Assembly: GCA_001692895.1 (NCBI GenBank)
Contig: KV748226.1
Coordinates: forward strand, 808,329-872,328
Direction of reading: 5' to 3'
DNA from: Cenococcum geophilum 1.58
Taxonomy: Eukaryota > Ascomycota > Dothideomycetes > Gloniales > Gloniaceae
DNA: 64,000 nucleotides
This document shows positions 22,200 to 32,315 of this stretch, in pieces. Position numbers and translations under genes: made by a program. Numbering within the stretch: the stretch's first letter is position 1; every line of letters begins with the position of its first letter. The notes under the pieces are model-generated. The model saw only the letters and a list, made by a program, of their open reading frames with translations. It was not told the origin of the DNA and searched no databases.

Positions 22200-23500
22200 A
22201 TTTTATAAAGTATTCTTACCTATAAGGCGGAGATAGGTCCCTTATTACCTATACTACCTAATATCTATAAAAACTACTTCTCCTTATACAATAACGAAGA
22301 CCTTATCTCTAAAAAGATCGTTACTAACCTAGCCCTAGGCCGTATATAGGCCACCAACTCTATAGTTACCTTACCCCTAGGCCTAGTGCCTAAGGCAAAT
22401 AGCGGCTTTTGCTATATTTACAACCTCTCTTTACCTAAGGGCTTCTTAGTTAATAACTCTATTAACCTAGCCTAGGCAGTACTACACTATACCTAAATAG
22501 AGACTATACTAGCACATATAATTATAGCTAGTAGAGGCTGCTACCTAGTTAAACAAGACATTAAAGATGCCTTCCAGATAGTGCCCGTTTTAGTGCAGTT
22601 ATATTACCTACTTAGCTTTATCTAGAAGGGAGTTATATATATTAAATGCTATCTGCTATTTAGCTTACAAATAGCCCTATTTCTTTTTAACTTATTCGCC
22701 GAAGGTCTCTACTAAATTCTAGTATAATAGATTAACTCCACTATTAAGCACTACCTTAATAATTTTATATTTATAGTTAAGTGTCTAACTATACTGCCAT
22801 TACTAAGGGAGGTATACCTCTTGGTTACTAACCAGCTAGGGGTACCCTAAAATAATACTAAGAATATTAAAGGTACGAAGGCTAAAGTATTAGGTTATAC
22901 TATTAACACTATAGCAATAGAGATAAAACTTTTACCAGCTAAGTAATAAAAAGCTATTAATTAGGTAACCGAAGCCCTCTAAAAAGGCTGGCTATTATTA
23001 CAGTAAGCTTAACAACTAGTGGGCCGCCTAGCATAATATACAAGAGTTATCCACCTTAGGCGCTCGTACTCTTACTCCTTATAGGACTTTATAACAAAAT
23101 GGCCTACTAGGTTATTAAGAAATATACCCTAATACCTCCCCTTAGAGCTAAAAGAAGACCTTAACCTCTGGCTTAAGGTTCTTATATTAAGTAATAGTAT
23201 ACTATTCTTTAATAATAAGGAGAGGCCGCAGTTTTACTTATTTACTAACGCCTTATTACTTAAAGGCTATAAAGGCTTTTACTTTAGCGGAGAGAATAGC
23301 CACTAGCCTAATTATACGGCTTCCCTACCCCAGGCCTAGGCCTTTAGCTATTATCCCCTACTAGACCAGGTAGATAACTATATTAACCTAAAAAAGATAT
23401 ATGCTATTACGAAGGCATTTAAAAAGTAGTTATTAGTCTAGCGGTATAGGTCTCTCTATATTTATATAGATAATATAGTTACTTATAGCAGCATCTAGAA
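22200..23500 (+). pseudogene. DIRS reverse transcriptase and RNase H region (fossil)
   Basis: Around 22550-22790 the plus strand reads KQDIKDAFQIVPV, LFLFNLFAEGLY and YLNNFIFIV, matching the conserved RT blocks of DIRS-type elements; the last corresponds to the YxDD catalytic box. Downstream, up to the solo LTR at 23505, lies the expected RNase H segment. It is broken in many places and cannot encode a working enzyme. Confidence 0.75.
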
Positions 23501-23504
23501 TAAT

Positions 23505-23678
23505 TGTTGGAATGTATATCACGTAGTCGCGTGTCTCTGATTAGTCACCCTTACGGTGACTTATCAGCCCCCTATTTAGGCACCGCGATCCTTACGATCC
23601 TTTGCTTTCGACACCTATTAGACAAGAATCAATTCAACAGTTAATAGGCCAATCAAGTGCACTTGGGTGATACCGACA
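23505..23678. mobile_element. Solo LTR inserted into the DIRS element
   Basis: Starts TGTTGGAATG, ends ATACCGACA, 174 bp, flanked by the perfect 5-bp duplication ATAAT (23500-23504, 23679-23683). It sits between the RNase H and recombinase regions, so it arrived after the DIRS element. A core of about 40 bp (CAGCCCCCTATTTAGGCACC then GCGATCCTTACGATCC) is shared, in inverse, with the LTRs of the small element at 60663-62557. The two LTR types are therefore relatives. Confidence 0.88.
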
Positions 23679-23844
23679 ATAATATTATAAAAGGTTTTGG
23701 AAACTAATTACTCCGAGAGATACTTATATCCTTAATAATAAATAATATTACTATAATAACTATATAGGTCTCTAGCGCCAATAATAGGCTTACTAATACT
23801 CTCTCGCGATTTAACTATAAGAAATTATTATTACTATACCCTAA

Positions 23845-23947
23845 ATAGCAAACGAATAACGGCTTCTTACTAAATAAATAACGGCTTTTTACTAAATAAA
23901 GGACAGCTTCTTACCGGATAAATAAAGGCTTCTTACTAGAAAAATAA
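23845..23947 (+). repeat. Short tandem repeat (four units of about 24 bp)
   Basis: The unit AATAACGGCTTCTTACTAAAT repeats four times with changes, inside the DIRS element just after the solo LTR. The following bases to about 24032 contain several N, so this part of the assembly is uncertain. Confidence 0.7.
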
Positions 23948-24079
23948 TATCTCTNCTCTANNTAGCTGCTAANTCTTATANTTAACCNAGAGTTNTTTAA
24001 TTAACCCCCCCNAACCTTCTAGAGTAAGATTNGTGGGTTTTATTACTTTTTACTACTTATATAGCATAGCTTAGCAGCC

Positions 24080-24960
24080 AATATAAGGAAAGGCTACTCC
24101 TCCGCTATTAAGAGCTGGGAGGCCTTCTTAGCCCTAAATAGTTTATTACCGTATCCGGCTAAAAGGATAAACTTAGGAAAATAGATTGCCTAATAAGCGT
24201 TCGGTACAGCCGCCCCTCTAATAGGTAGGATTAAGCTAAAAACCCTCTCTAACTATATCTCCGTAATTTAATCTCATTATATAGACCTAAGTTACTTAAT
24301 TACTACCTTTAAAAACTATACTATTAAAAAGGCCCTAGCGGGGGCTATATTACTATTCCCATCTACTAAAAAGACTAAACTACCGATTATAAAGGATATC
24401 TTAGATAAAATTATTACCTCTAGACCCTATAAGGCGGATATAAACGTAGACGCGGTATTTATAATAGCGTTTACGGGTTTCCTATGTATAGGAGAGATTA
24501 TATACCTAAATAGGAAAGCTAAGGACTTTAGCACTACAAGGGCCCTCTATAATAATATTAGAATCGCCCCTAATAGCTATTTAATAGTCTTCTACCTAAA
24601 ACAGAGTAAGATAGATAAAACCTATAGTAGCGTTAATATCTAGATCGCTACTATACTAGGAGATTGTCTATACCCCATAGCTATAATAATACGGTTATTT
24701 AACTGTAACCCCTAGCCTCTATTAAATCTATTATTTAGCGTTAATAATAAAGCATTTTCGGCGCTAGTAGTGCGTAAGATTCTATTAACCCGCTTAGCTG
24801 CCGGCAGTATTCTACCTAATAACTACTCTAACTACTCCTTCTATAGGGGTGTAGCGCAGTATATATATAATTATGGCTTTATAAAGTTATAAATGGCGTA
24901 GTTAGGTTAATGGACATTAGATACAGTAAAACTTTACTATAATACCTTAGAAACTAAACA
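24080..24960 (+). pseudogene. Tyrosine recombinase region of the DIRS-like element (fossil)
   Basis: Readable blocks include AFTGFLCIGEIIYLNR (24465-24510), a segment around YLKQSKIDKT that resembles the LPxSKTD block, and SNYSFYRGVAQYIYNYGF near 24830-24880. The last matches the HSFRRGAAQ box that carries the catalytic His and Arg in fungal DIRS-type tyrosine recombinases. This domain replaces the DDE integrase of LTR elements and explains the absence of a target duplication. It is broken and inactive. Confidence 0.8.
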
Positions 24961-25077
24961 ACTTTAATTAAACTCAAATTTTTAGTAGAGTATGCCTATA
25001 CTAGCTAGGGAAGCCTAAAATAGGGACTCTATACTTTCTATTACGGGACTACCCTATAATACCTTACACACGCTACC

Positions 25078-25352
25078 TGCCGCATTTTGCTATAATCTGC
25101 CATATTCTGCTATACTCTGCCTACTACCGCAAGATTATCCTATATTCGCAATACCCGCAATATTAGCAATATCCGTAACCTCTGTTAAGTTCTGTTAAGT
25201 CTACTAAATTCTGCTAAACTCTGCCAAATTCTGCTAAGTCTGCCAAATTCTGCTAAGTCTACTGAATTCTGCTAAGTCTACCAAATTCTATAAAATTCTG
25301 CTAAATCTGCTAAATTCTGCCAAATTCGGCCAAGTCTGCTAAATTCTACTAG
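25078..25352 (+). repeat. Degenerate tandem repeat (TCTGCYAAAT-type)
   Basis: ATTCTGCTAAGTCTGCCAA-like units of 8-17 bp repeat some twenty times between the recombinase region and B1 of the DIRS element. A short CCGCAATATTAGCAATATCC stretch is included at 25158-25177. Confidence 0.75.
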
Positions 25353-25523
25353 GACTATAGTAATATGTTAACCAAGCGACCAAGTTAATAATATATACCC
25401 ATTCTCCTTATTCCCTTACCTTCTTTCCTTATATAATATCTTAATTTTATTATATAGTTTATACTACGGAAATCGCTCCTATTTTAACTTAATTCTTTAT
25501 AGGTAGCAGGCGCTTTGCTAGTA

Positions 25524-26041
25524 GGTACTGGGTAGGATTTAGGCCAGATCTCCAAAGTTTAGGCCTAAAAAGCCTTATAAACGCTAGAATATCGCCTAGA
25601 TCCCGCCCTATAGGCCTACACCCCCTATAATCGATATATTTAAAATGGACTATAACCTATTCGTGCCATGCGAGAGATAGATGTCACGTATCTATACATT
25701 GCTTAGCCAAAAAACCCTATAACTTAAGTATTCAACCAGATATTCAATACAGTTAATAACATTATCGCTTGCAACTGCACTCAATAGGTCGTTCTTTTTA
25801 CCTACCTACCCCCCTTATAATATATATTAGATTAGTTACTTGCAGTCCTGTTTAGGTCTAGCGGCGGGCTATCCCATTAGGGGCACCGGGTAGGATTCAG
25901 GCCAGATCTCCGAAGTTTAGGCCTAAAAAGCCTTATAAACGCTAGGATATCGCCTGGATCCCGCCCTATAGGCCTGCACCCCCCACAATCGATATATTTG
26001 AAATGGACTATGACCTGTTCGTGCCGTGCGAGAGATAGATG
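25524..26041 (+). repeat. DIRS right end: split direct repeats B1-A2-B2
   Basis: B1 (25524-25683) and B2 (25882-26041) both run from GGYACYGGGTAGGATT to GCGAGAGATAGATG. Between them A2 (25681-25800) repeats the left end A1. B1 is more AT-rich than B2; the differences are transitions (GATCCCGC is retained in both), as RIP would make. In PAT-like elements this arrangement lets a circular DNA copy be made from a linear transcript. Confidence 0.85.
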
Positions 26042-26189
26042 CGTATTATAATGTGGGCGGCTCTTATCAAGCGAATTTGCAGAAGATAAGAAAACTGTAG
26101 TATCTGCGGTAGGCAGCGATGCCTTACACATTCACGACACAACCGCAATCAAGGAAGACCACGATGTTAAGACAACAACAGTGACGCCC

Positions 26190-28607
26190 ATGATTAAAGT
26201 CGACCTATACTTGCTCAGAAGGTGGGGATATGACGATCGCAAACATTGCAGCCATTGTAGCACTGACACAACTGTCACTGAAATGGGTGCAACACGCTAC
26301 AAGTGCTTGCGTTGCACTGATTTTTGGCTTTGTCATGTCTGCTTCACATCGGCAGAGTTCATTCATCCCGATCACCAATTTCAGATCATAAACCTACATG
26401 CTCGGTTCCCACTACTGTTGACCACTCCGGACTCAGCCGCAGACGCCTACGGATTGAAGTTGTTGGATAAAGGACGCAGAGAATTTGTGATGCTACCCAG
26501 AAATTGTTGTCCAACTTGTCTTAACCACCGGCCGGGCGAGATACGTCACCGACAAGCGATTAACAAGGACTTTCCGTACTCAGATGACGCTGAGTGGAAA
26601 TCCACCCACGAAATCCATGGAAGTGATTTGGAAAGGTCGGTATAAAGAGGTTGCGATTTGTGTTCGATTGTCTTGTGCGGCTTGACGAAAGTTGCTCCGA
26701 GGATGATCGCCGACGACCGGGAGATGGGTCTAATTATTTCGGCCAACGAAATCAGTATCTTTGATTGTGCATTTGTAGCCGGCAGCGAGGGACGCAACAA
26801 AGGACGTTACTCCATCCGCGGTCGCCCAGGATATAGCCAGCGCTGGCCTACTCTAAAACTTGCTGATGCTATAAGTCATTCACTGGGCAGCGATATATGT
26901 TTCGCAAAGATCAGATCCTGGATTAGTCTCTGCGAGCAGGAGCATGAGCATAGTGATTGTTTGAAGCCAGCAAGAAGCAGACTACCTGACAGGGTCATAG
27001 CACTCGACACGACGTTTGGTATGATATCTTTAAGACTTCTCATTACCAAGGGAGAGCCTGACCGATATATTGCCCTAAGCCATCGCTGGGGTTCCTCTCC
27101 ATGTATAACGACCACGTCCGAGAACTTGGCCACAATGTGCGAAAACATTGATTATACCAACTTGCCGCAAACCTTTGCCGATGCAGTAGTTTGCGCCAAG
27201 AATCTCGGGATCAAATATCTCTGGATAGACTCTATATGCGTTGTCCAGGATGACATACTAGACTGGCAGAGGCAGTCCGCCAAGATGGAGTCGTATTACT
27301 CTGGGGCTTTTGTCGTGATCGCAGCAGCTTCCGCTGATAGCGGCAATGCTGGTTTCCTCAAAGAGAGACCATCTGTCTACACAGGCATTCCGTTCGAGTC
27401 CGTACCTGATAGTGGGACTCACGACTTGGCTGTGCAGCGTATTATGCCTCACTGTGCAGATTCCCAGCTTACCGCCACGGTGGCTATGGAACGTGATTAT
27501 ATCGAGTCTCGGGCGTGGTGCATGCAGGAAACCATTCTTGCCCGGAGAGTCCTCTTCTTCCACCATAGCGAAATGCTCTGGCAGTGCCAGTCACTCACTG
27601 ATTGTGAGTGCGGCAGGAGCATGACGCGTGATGAGGAAGACCAGAGTTCCTCGGCTCGCCTTCAATCTTATGACGCCAGTCCAAGCATTCGAGAATTCCT
27701 TGGACCATGCAGTGGATTGCTAAGATATTTCGGCAAGCCGTTATCCACGCTCAACAGCGTCCACTTAGTATACGTGGAATGGAGACACGGTATCGTTCCG
27801 TTGTACACCTCCAAAGCCTTGACACATAGCGCCGACAGGCTTCCCGCATTGTCCGGCCTTGCTGCAAAGGTATGCCAATACCTTGAGTCTCAAAATCATG
27901 GAGATGAATATCTGGCTGGTATATGGCGGAGCGATCCCCTTGGTTTACTCTGGGCTGTGTCACGCGGCAGTGATCCTGAAAATGTATGGGAGCCCGATGA
28001 GTACCTGGGCCCCTCATTTTCCTGGGTATCGGTTGACCAGGAAGTCTGCTATAAGATTCCACCTGCGATGCAGTCGGCGCAGTATCCTCCTGTGTACGGT
28101 GACATAAAGTGCAGAATATTAGAAGCGCACGTTGTTGTCGATGGGATAAATCCTTTCGGAGCGGTAAAAGACGGTTTTATCAAAGTATCAGGGCTGGCTA
28201 GCGACATGATCATCCGCATCGGAACTTCGACAGAAGACAGATATTGGCTCGATTGCGGAGCTGGGGTTGACTATACGGATTTCTGGGTTGATACCCATCT
28301 TGGTGTGGTGAGGATACGTAAGAAAAAGGGCTTTACTTACTCCCTAAATCGTTTCGGCAAGGCCATCTTTGATGAACGCTACAGGGGTTGCACACCTCAG
28401 ATCCACGTTGATGGCCTCGTGGTCGCAAATCTGGATCCAGCACCTGACCAATACAAATATTCTGTTAATTACGCAATACTCGTCCTTGGCAAATCAGTGA
28501 AGCGACCAGGTACATACCAAAGACTTGGAATAGCCACGGTTGGGATTAGAAGCCATAGTCACCATTGGGTGGACAAGTTATCTCTCCGCGAGTTTACTAT
28601 TACCTAA
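26190..28607 (+). pseudogene. ZZ zinc finger + HET-domain protein, with one in-frame TAA
   Basis: From the ATG at 26190 the frame runs through a ZZ-type finger (HCSHC, YKCLRC, LCHVCF, HPDHQF; residues about 13-65), then a TAA at 26643-26645, and continues in the same frame to 28607 (805 codons besides the stop). Directly after the stop comes RGCDLCSIVLCGL, the GCxxC motif that precedes HET domains. The HET core follows: YIALSHRWG (27066), LPQTFADAVV, YLWIDSICVVQDD, then an AAASADSGNAGF block. HET proteins act in vegetative incompatibility and related cell-death responses; ZZ fingers bind protein tails or ubiquitin-like partners. TAA can derive from CAA by a CpA-to-TpA (RIP-type) change. No convincing intron removes it. 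Alternatives: two genes, a sequencing error, or read-through. The GTG at 26181 was not used as start. The remaining frame is intact over 650 codons, so inactivation is recent or incomplete. Confidence 0.8.
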
Positions 28608-29729
28608 CTCTGCGGAAATCTTCAGTATTTCGCAGTTCATTGTCCACTAGCGACTTGGCAAGGGCCGACTTCCCACACCCAGGGTCTGCTGAAATCCAGA
28701 GTAGATCGTCCTGGGCGCTTGTGCGCCATTGACGATACTAAGGGTGAGACAGCACCTACTGACAAGTACCTTCCACTCGATCGGGGCTGACGTCCTTGAA
28801 CTGCTCGCATGTACTTGTTTTGAATACTTTATGACAGCCACGATGCGAGGTATTCTGATATCGATTTTCTCTTTTCTTGTTTTCTTGTTTTCTTGTTTGA
28901 CCACTTGTAGGTGCTCTTCCATTAACCGGGTTGATCTATCTCCTAAGCTAACAGGGAGGTAAGCACTGACTTTATAGAGCTATGGCTTCAACATGACCAA
29001 ACAGATTCGAGGGTAGAAATGGTTTCGTAGCGCATGGGCTGGATTAACACGAGCCAAGTAACTAGGCACACAGATACGCCCGGAACGCAATGCGTTCCGG
29101 GTGGGATACTTAAGTGGTGTAGGACTGCCACTACGCTCATTCCCACGATGGACTGTCTCATCGCTGCGCTGAACAACGTCAGACGTAAGTGTTAAAAGAA
29201 GAAATAACTGCGCTTCAGGCGATAGCATACTTATGCCATCTAGCCTCATGGTCTCAGTCTATTCCATTTGCCTGCAAAACGCCCTTTCCTGAACCTCGAA
29301 GCCAACATTAGAAACGGCATTGTTAGGTTGTCTCATCTCTAGTTCCCTTATCACGTCTCTAAGTCCTTCATCCATCTTCTTTAATTCAGACGCTAGTGGG
29401 TCCTCAAGTTAGCCGAATCCGAATACCCGTACTCAGAAATATAAAGCTAGTAATATTCGCTAAGTCCTATATAAATTACAATATAAGCTTAATCTTTGGA
29501 GTTGGGTCGCTCGATATAGTTCAAAATTCCATTGACGTGATGTTGGCTCAATCTTAAGCATATACGCCCATCAATTACAGTCCTCAAAACCCCTGCTTCA
29601 GGAGCCTTTGACCAGGAAACTTTATCCCATTTCGGAATAGCCTACTGCAAACACTGCAAATTCCAGGCACACCTGACCGCCTTCAGGATTAAGGGTCCCA
29701 GATATCTTTTTCCCCAGCAATTGCCCGCC
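28608..29729. other. Intergenic, with a perfect 11-bp palindrome
   Basis: No gene recognised. At 29079-29101 CCCGGAACGCA and its exact inverse TGCGTTCCGGG flank one base. Either a transcription-factor palindrome or a small hairpin is possible; no terminator-like T run follows. The last 200 bases before 29730 are the probable promoter and leader of the aldehyde dehydrogenase. Confidence 0.45.
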
Positions 29730-31819
29730 ATGGACCGCATCTTAGACTACTCAAGCTATGCCATCGCCCTAGCCGCCCTCATCCCCCTCCTCTTGTTCCT
29801 CCTCTTCCTCCGCCCCGACCCCGAAGCCCCGGTCCCTTACACCGTCCCTCCGCCGCCAGAATGCCATCCCGACTGGAAAGGAGAGATCCTCGACTCGCCG
29901 TCCTTGAAGGTATGCTTCTCCTCCCTCTCAGATCGCGCTCCTGGCTAACCGCAAGTGTGAAACGGAAAGGTTCCCGGCTCCTCGGACATCCAATGCTACT
30001 GCCCGGCCACGGGAGCGTCGCTGGGCCAGATCACGCCAGCCACGGAAGCCGATATCGACGAAGCTGTGATGCGCGCGAAGGAGGCGCAGGTCGAGTGGGC
30101 CAAGACGACGCTCGCGCAGCGGCGGAAGGTGCTCAGGACAATGCTCAAGTGGGTCTCCTCGTGGGCCCCCTCCCCGCCATTCCCCCCAACCAAGTCTCAG
30201 TCAGCTATACGGGCGAGGAAAGTAATTGTGAACGTTGCGGTATTCTAGGTTCGTGCTGGAGAACCAAGAGATGATCGCGCGGGCCGCGTGTCTGGACTCG
30301 GGCAAAACGCGCATCGATGCCAGTTTCGGCGAGATCCTAGTTACGGCGGAGAAGCTGAAGTGGACGATTGATCATGGAGAGCAGGCGTTGAAGCCGGAGC
30401 GGCGGCCGACAAACTTCCTCATGATGTATAAGGTCAATGAGGTTAGATGGGAGCCGCTAGGAGTGGTGGCGGCTTGCGTGAGCTGGAAGTATGTTCTGCC
30501 TAGTTTCTCTATTGCTATCTATTCGCAGACAATGCTAACGCCGCTCTAGCTATCCTGTAAGCCCTCCTACCCTCCCCCCACTACATCCATACAACCATCT
30601 TCAACCCCACCACTCCTTCCCAAAACCAAACACATGCTAACCCCCCTAGTTCCACAACCTCCTGGGCCCGATAATATCCTCCCTCTTCGCCGGTAACGCC
30701 ATCGTCCTCAAAGGCTCCGAGAGCACCGCCTGGTCCCAACGCTACTTCACCTCGATCGCGCAATCCGCCCTCCGCGCCTGCGGGCACCCTTCCTCCCTAA
30801 TCCAGCCCCTAACCTGCTGGCCCACCACCGCCAACCACTTAACCTCGCACCCCGGAATCGCGCACCTCACCTTCATCGGCTCGCGCCCCGTCGCCCACGC
30901 CGTCGCGGCGTCTGCCGCCAAAGCCCTGACCCCGCTGTGCCTGGAGCTAGGCGGCAAAGACGCCGCGCTGGTGCTCGACGACCTGCCCGCCAGCGACCTC
31001 CCGCGCGTCGTCAGCATCCTCCTCCGCGGCACCTTCCAAGCCGCAGGCCAAAACTGCATCGGCATCGAGCGCATCATCGCCCTCCCGCGCATCTACCCCC
31101 AGCTGCTCGCGCAGCTCACCCCCCGCGTCCGCGCCCTGCGGCCCGGCTCCGCGCTCGACAGCCCCCCAGACCACAGCATCGACGTCGGCGCGTGCGTGTC
31201 GGCAGCCGGCTTCGACAGGCTAGAAGAGCTGATCGCGGAAGCAGTGTCGCAAGGCGCGCGGCTGCTGGCGGGCGGGACGCGGCTCGCGCACCCGCGCTGG
31301 CCGCGCGGGCACTACTTCGCGCCGACGCTGCTGGCGGACGTGACGCCGGAGATGCGCATCGCGCGCGCGGAGCTGTTCGCGCCCGTCATGCTCGTCCTGC
31401 GCGCCGCGTCGCTCCCCGCCGCCATCGACATCGCTAACGGGACCCCCTATGCGCTCGGCGCGTCCGTCTTCGGGTCCGACCCCGTGGCTCTCGAGACCGT
31501 CGTGCGCGACGTCCGGGCGGGAATGGTCGCCGTCAATGATTTCGCCGTCTACTATGCGGTGCAGTTGCCGTTTGGCGGGTTGAAGGGGAGTGGGTATGGG
31601 CGCTTTGCGGGGGAGGAGGGGCTGAGGGCGGTTTGTAATACGAAGGCGGTTTGTAGGGATCGTTGGCCGTGGGCGATCAAGACGGCGATTCCGAAGCCGT
31701 TGGATTTGCCGTTGGGCGAGGAGCGCAGGGCGTGGGAGGTTGCGAGGGGAGTGGTGGAGTTGGGGTATGGGGATTTGAGGGGAAGGGTTGGGGGGTTGAG
31801 GAGGGTGGTGGGGTTGTAA
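29730..31819 (+). CDS. Membrane-anchored aldehyde dehydrogenase (Msc7-like), five exons with a 7-nt microexon
   Basis: Exons 29730-29909, 29970-30148, 30249-30488, 30550-30556 and 30650-31819 give 591 residues; the frame is kept at every junction. The start has context GCCATGG. A membrane anchor (IALAALIPLLLFLLFL) occupies residues about 12-28, then a Pro-rich stretch and the ALDH fold. The 7-nt fourth exon (CTATCCT) is needed to make SWNYPFHNLLGP, the family's conserved substrate-channel motif. Catalytic Glu is in LELGGKD (residue 301) and catalytic Cys in QAAGQNC (338). The C-terminal GGLKGSGYGR motif is present. The family oxidises aldehydes with NAD(P)+; yeast Msc7 is an ER protein, so an ER-membrane site is inferred. 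The last exon is very GC-rich. It is convergent with the SDR gene. Confidence 0.92.
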
Positions 31820-32315
31820 GGTTGTGTGTTCGCGTGAGGAAAGGGGAATGAAGAGGGTGGGAGGAGTTGAGAGAGCTGGGGGCGCGGGGGCGGGGCGCGG
31901 GTGCTGGAGCCAGCCGGCATAGTGGGTGGGGTTGATGTGGGGTTGGCGGACGGAGCGGGGACGAGAGGTGGGAGGGCGATGGCGAGTATGGAGGCTGCAG
32001 GCGTCTGGATGCTGGATTCTGAGGGCTGGAGTCTGGGAAGGAAGAGCTGGAGTGGATGATAATGCTAATAATAATATACGGCTAACAACTCCAGTAATCT
32101 ATTATCTCGCGGATTCTAGAGAGCTACTTAGGTCTAATCTCAAACGACACGCTTTGCTACCACAACGACGCTGCAGAGAGATTCGCGCAACACCGAGCAA
32201 GCAAACGCCAAACCGGAAGAACGGTGAGTGAACGCCAGAGGGTTTGAAAGTCGTTATGTGCCGTGAAGCGGATGGTAGCTCGAGCAGGGACGAAGAATTA
32301 CAAAGACTGTACTGC
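31820..32315. other. Convergent intergenic region (aldehyde dehydrogenase / SDR)
   Basis: Holds the two 3' UTRs. The first 230 bases after the aldehyde dehydrogenase stop are G-rich on the plus strand. No gene or repeat recognised. Confidence 0.5.

Larger units (their letters stand above)
20805..26041 (+). mobile_element. DIRS/PAT-like tyrosine-recombinase retrotransposon fossil with split direct repeats
   Basis: Element layout is A1 (20805-20924), internal genes, B1 (25524-25683), A2 (25681-25800), B2 (25882-26041): the split direct repeats of PAT/Ngaro-type DIRS elements. Each junction carries the same ATG (20805, 25681, 26039) and there is no target duplication, as expected for integration by a tyrosine recombinase. 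Patches of recognisable protein in order: reverse transcriptase (KQDIKDAFQIVPV near 22550; YLNNFIFIV near 22752), RNase H (about 23160-23500), then a tyrosine recombinase (about 24080-24960). A gag-like region should lie at 20940-22200. The element is broken, with many dozens of breaks of RIP type, and is interrupted by a solo LTR. The undisturbed insertion site survives in inverse in the left arm of the host repeat (20048-20090). Confidence 0.85.
20012..26104. mobile_element. Large inverted-repeat (foldback) element, split by a DIRS/PAT-like insertion
   Basis: The left terminus (GATACTGCAGTTTTCTTATC..., from 20012) recurs inverted at the right end (to 26104) across GCGAATTTGCAGAAGATAAG. The inner arms continue through four palindromic units (20087-20795). 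If 20805-26041 is removed, the right arm joins seamlessly and the original element is about 860 bp: a 70-75 bp terminal inverted repeat plus the four-unit core. Similarity stops sharply at GATAC/GTATC on both sides. No clear target duplication and no coding capacity were found, so the class is unknown (foldback DNA transposon or composite MITE). Its right end lies about 85 bp upstream of the ZZ-HET gene start. Confidence 0.75.

Noticed and set aside
30489-30649. A single long intron in the aldehyde dehydrogenase
   Set aside because: Joining 30488 to 30650 breaks the frame and loses the NYP residues of the conserved motif; the microexon model restores both.
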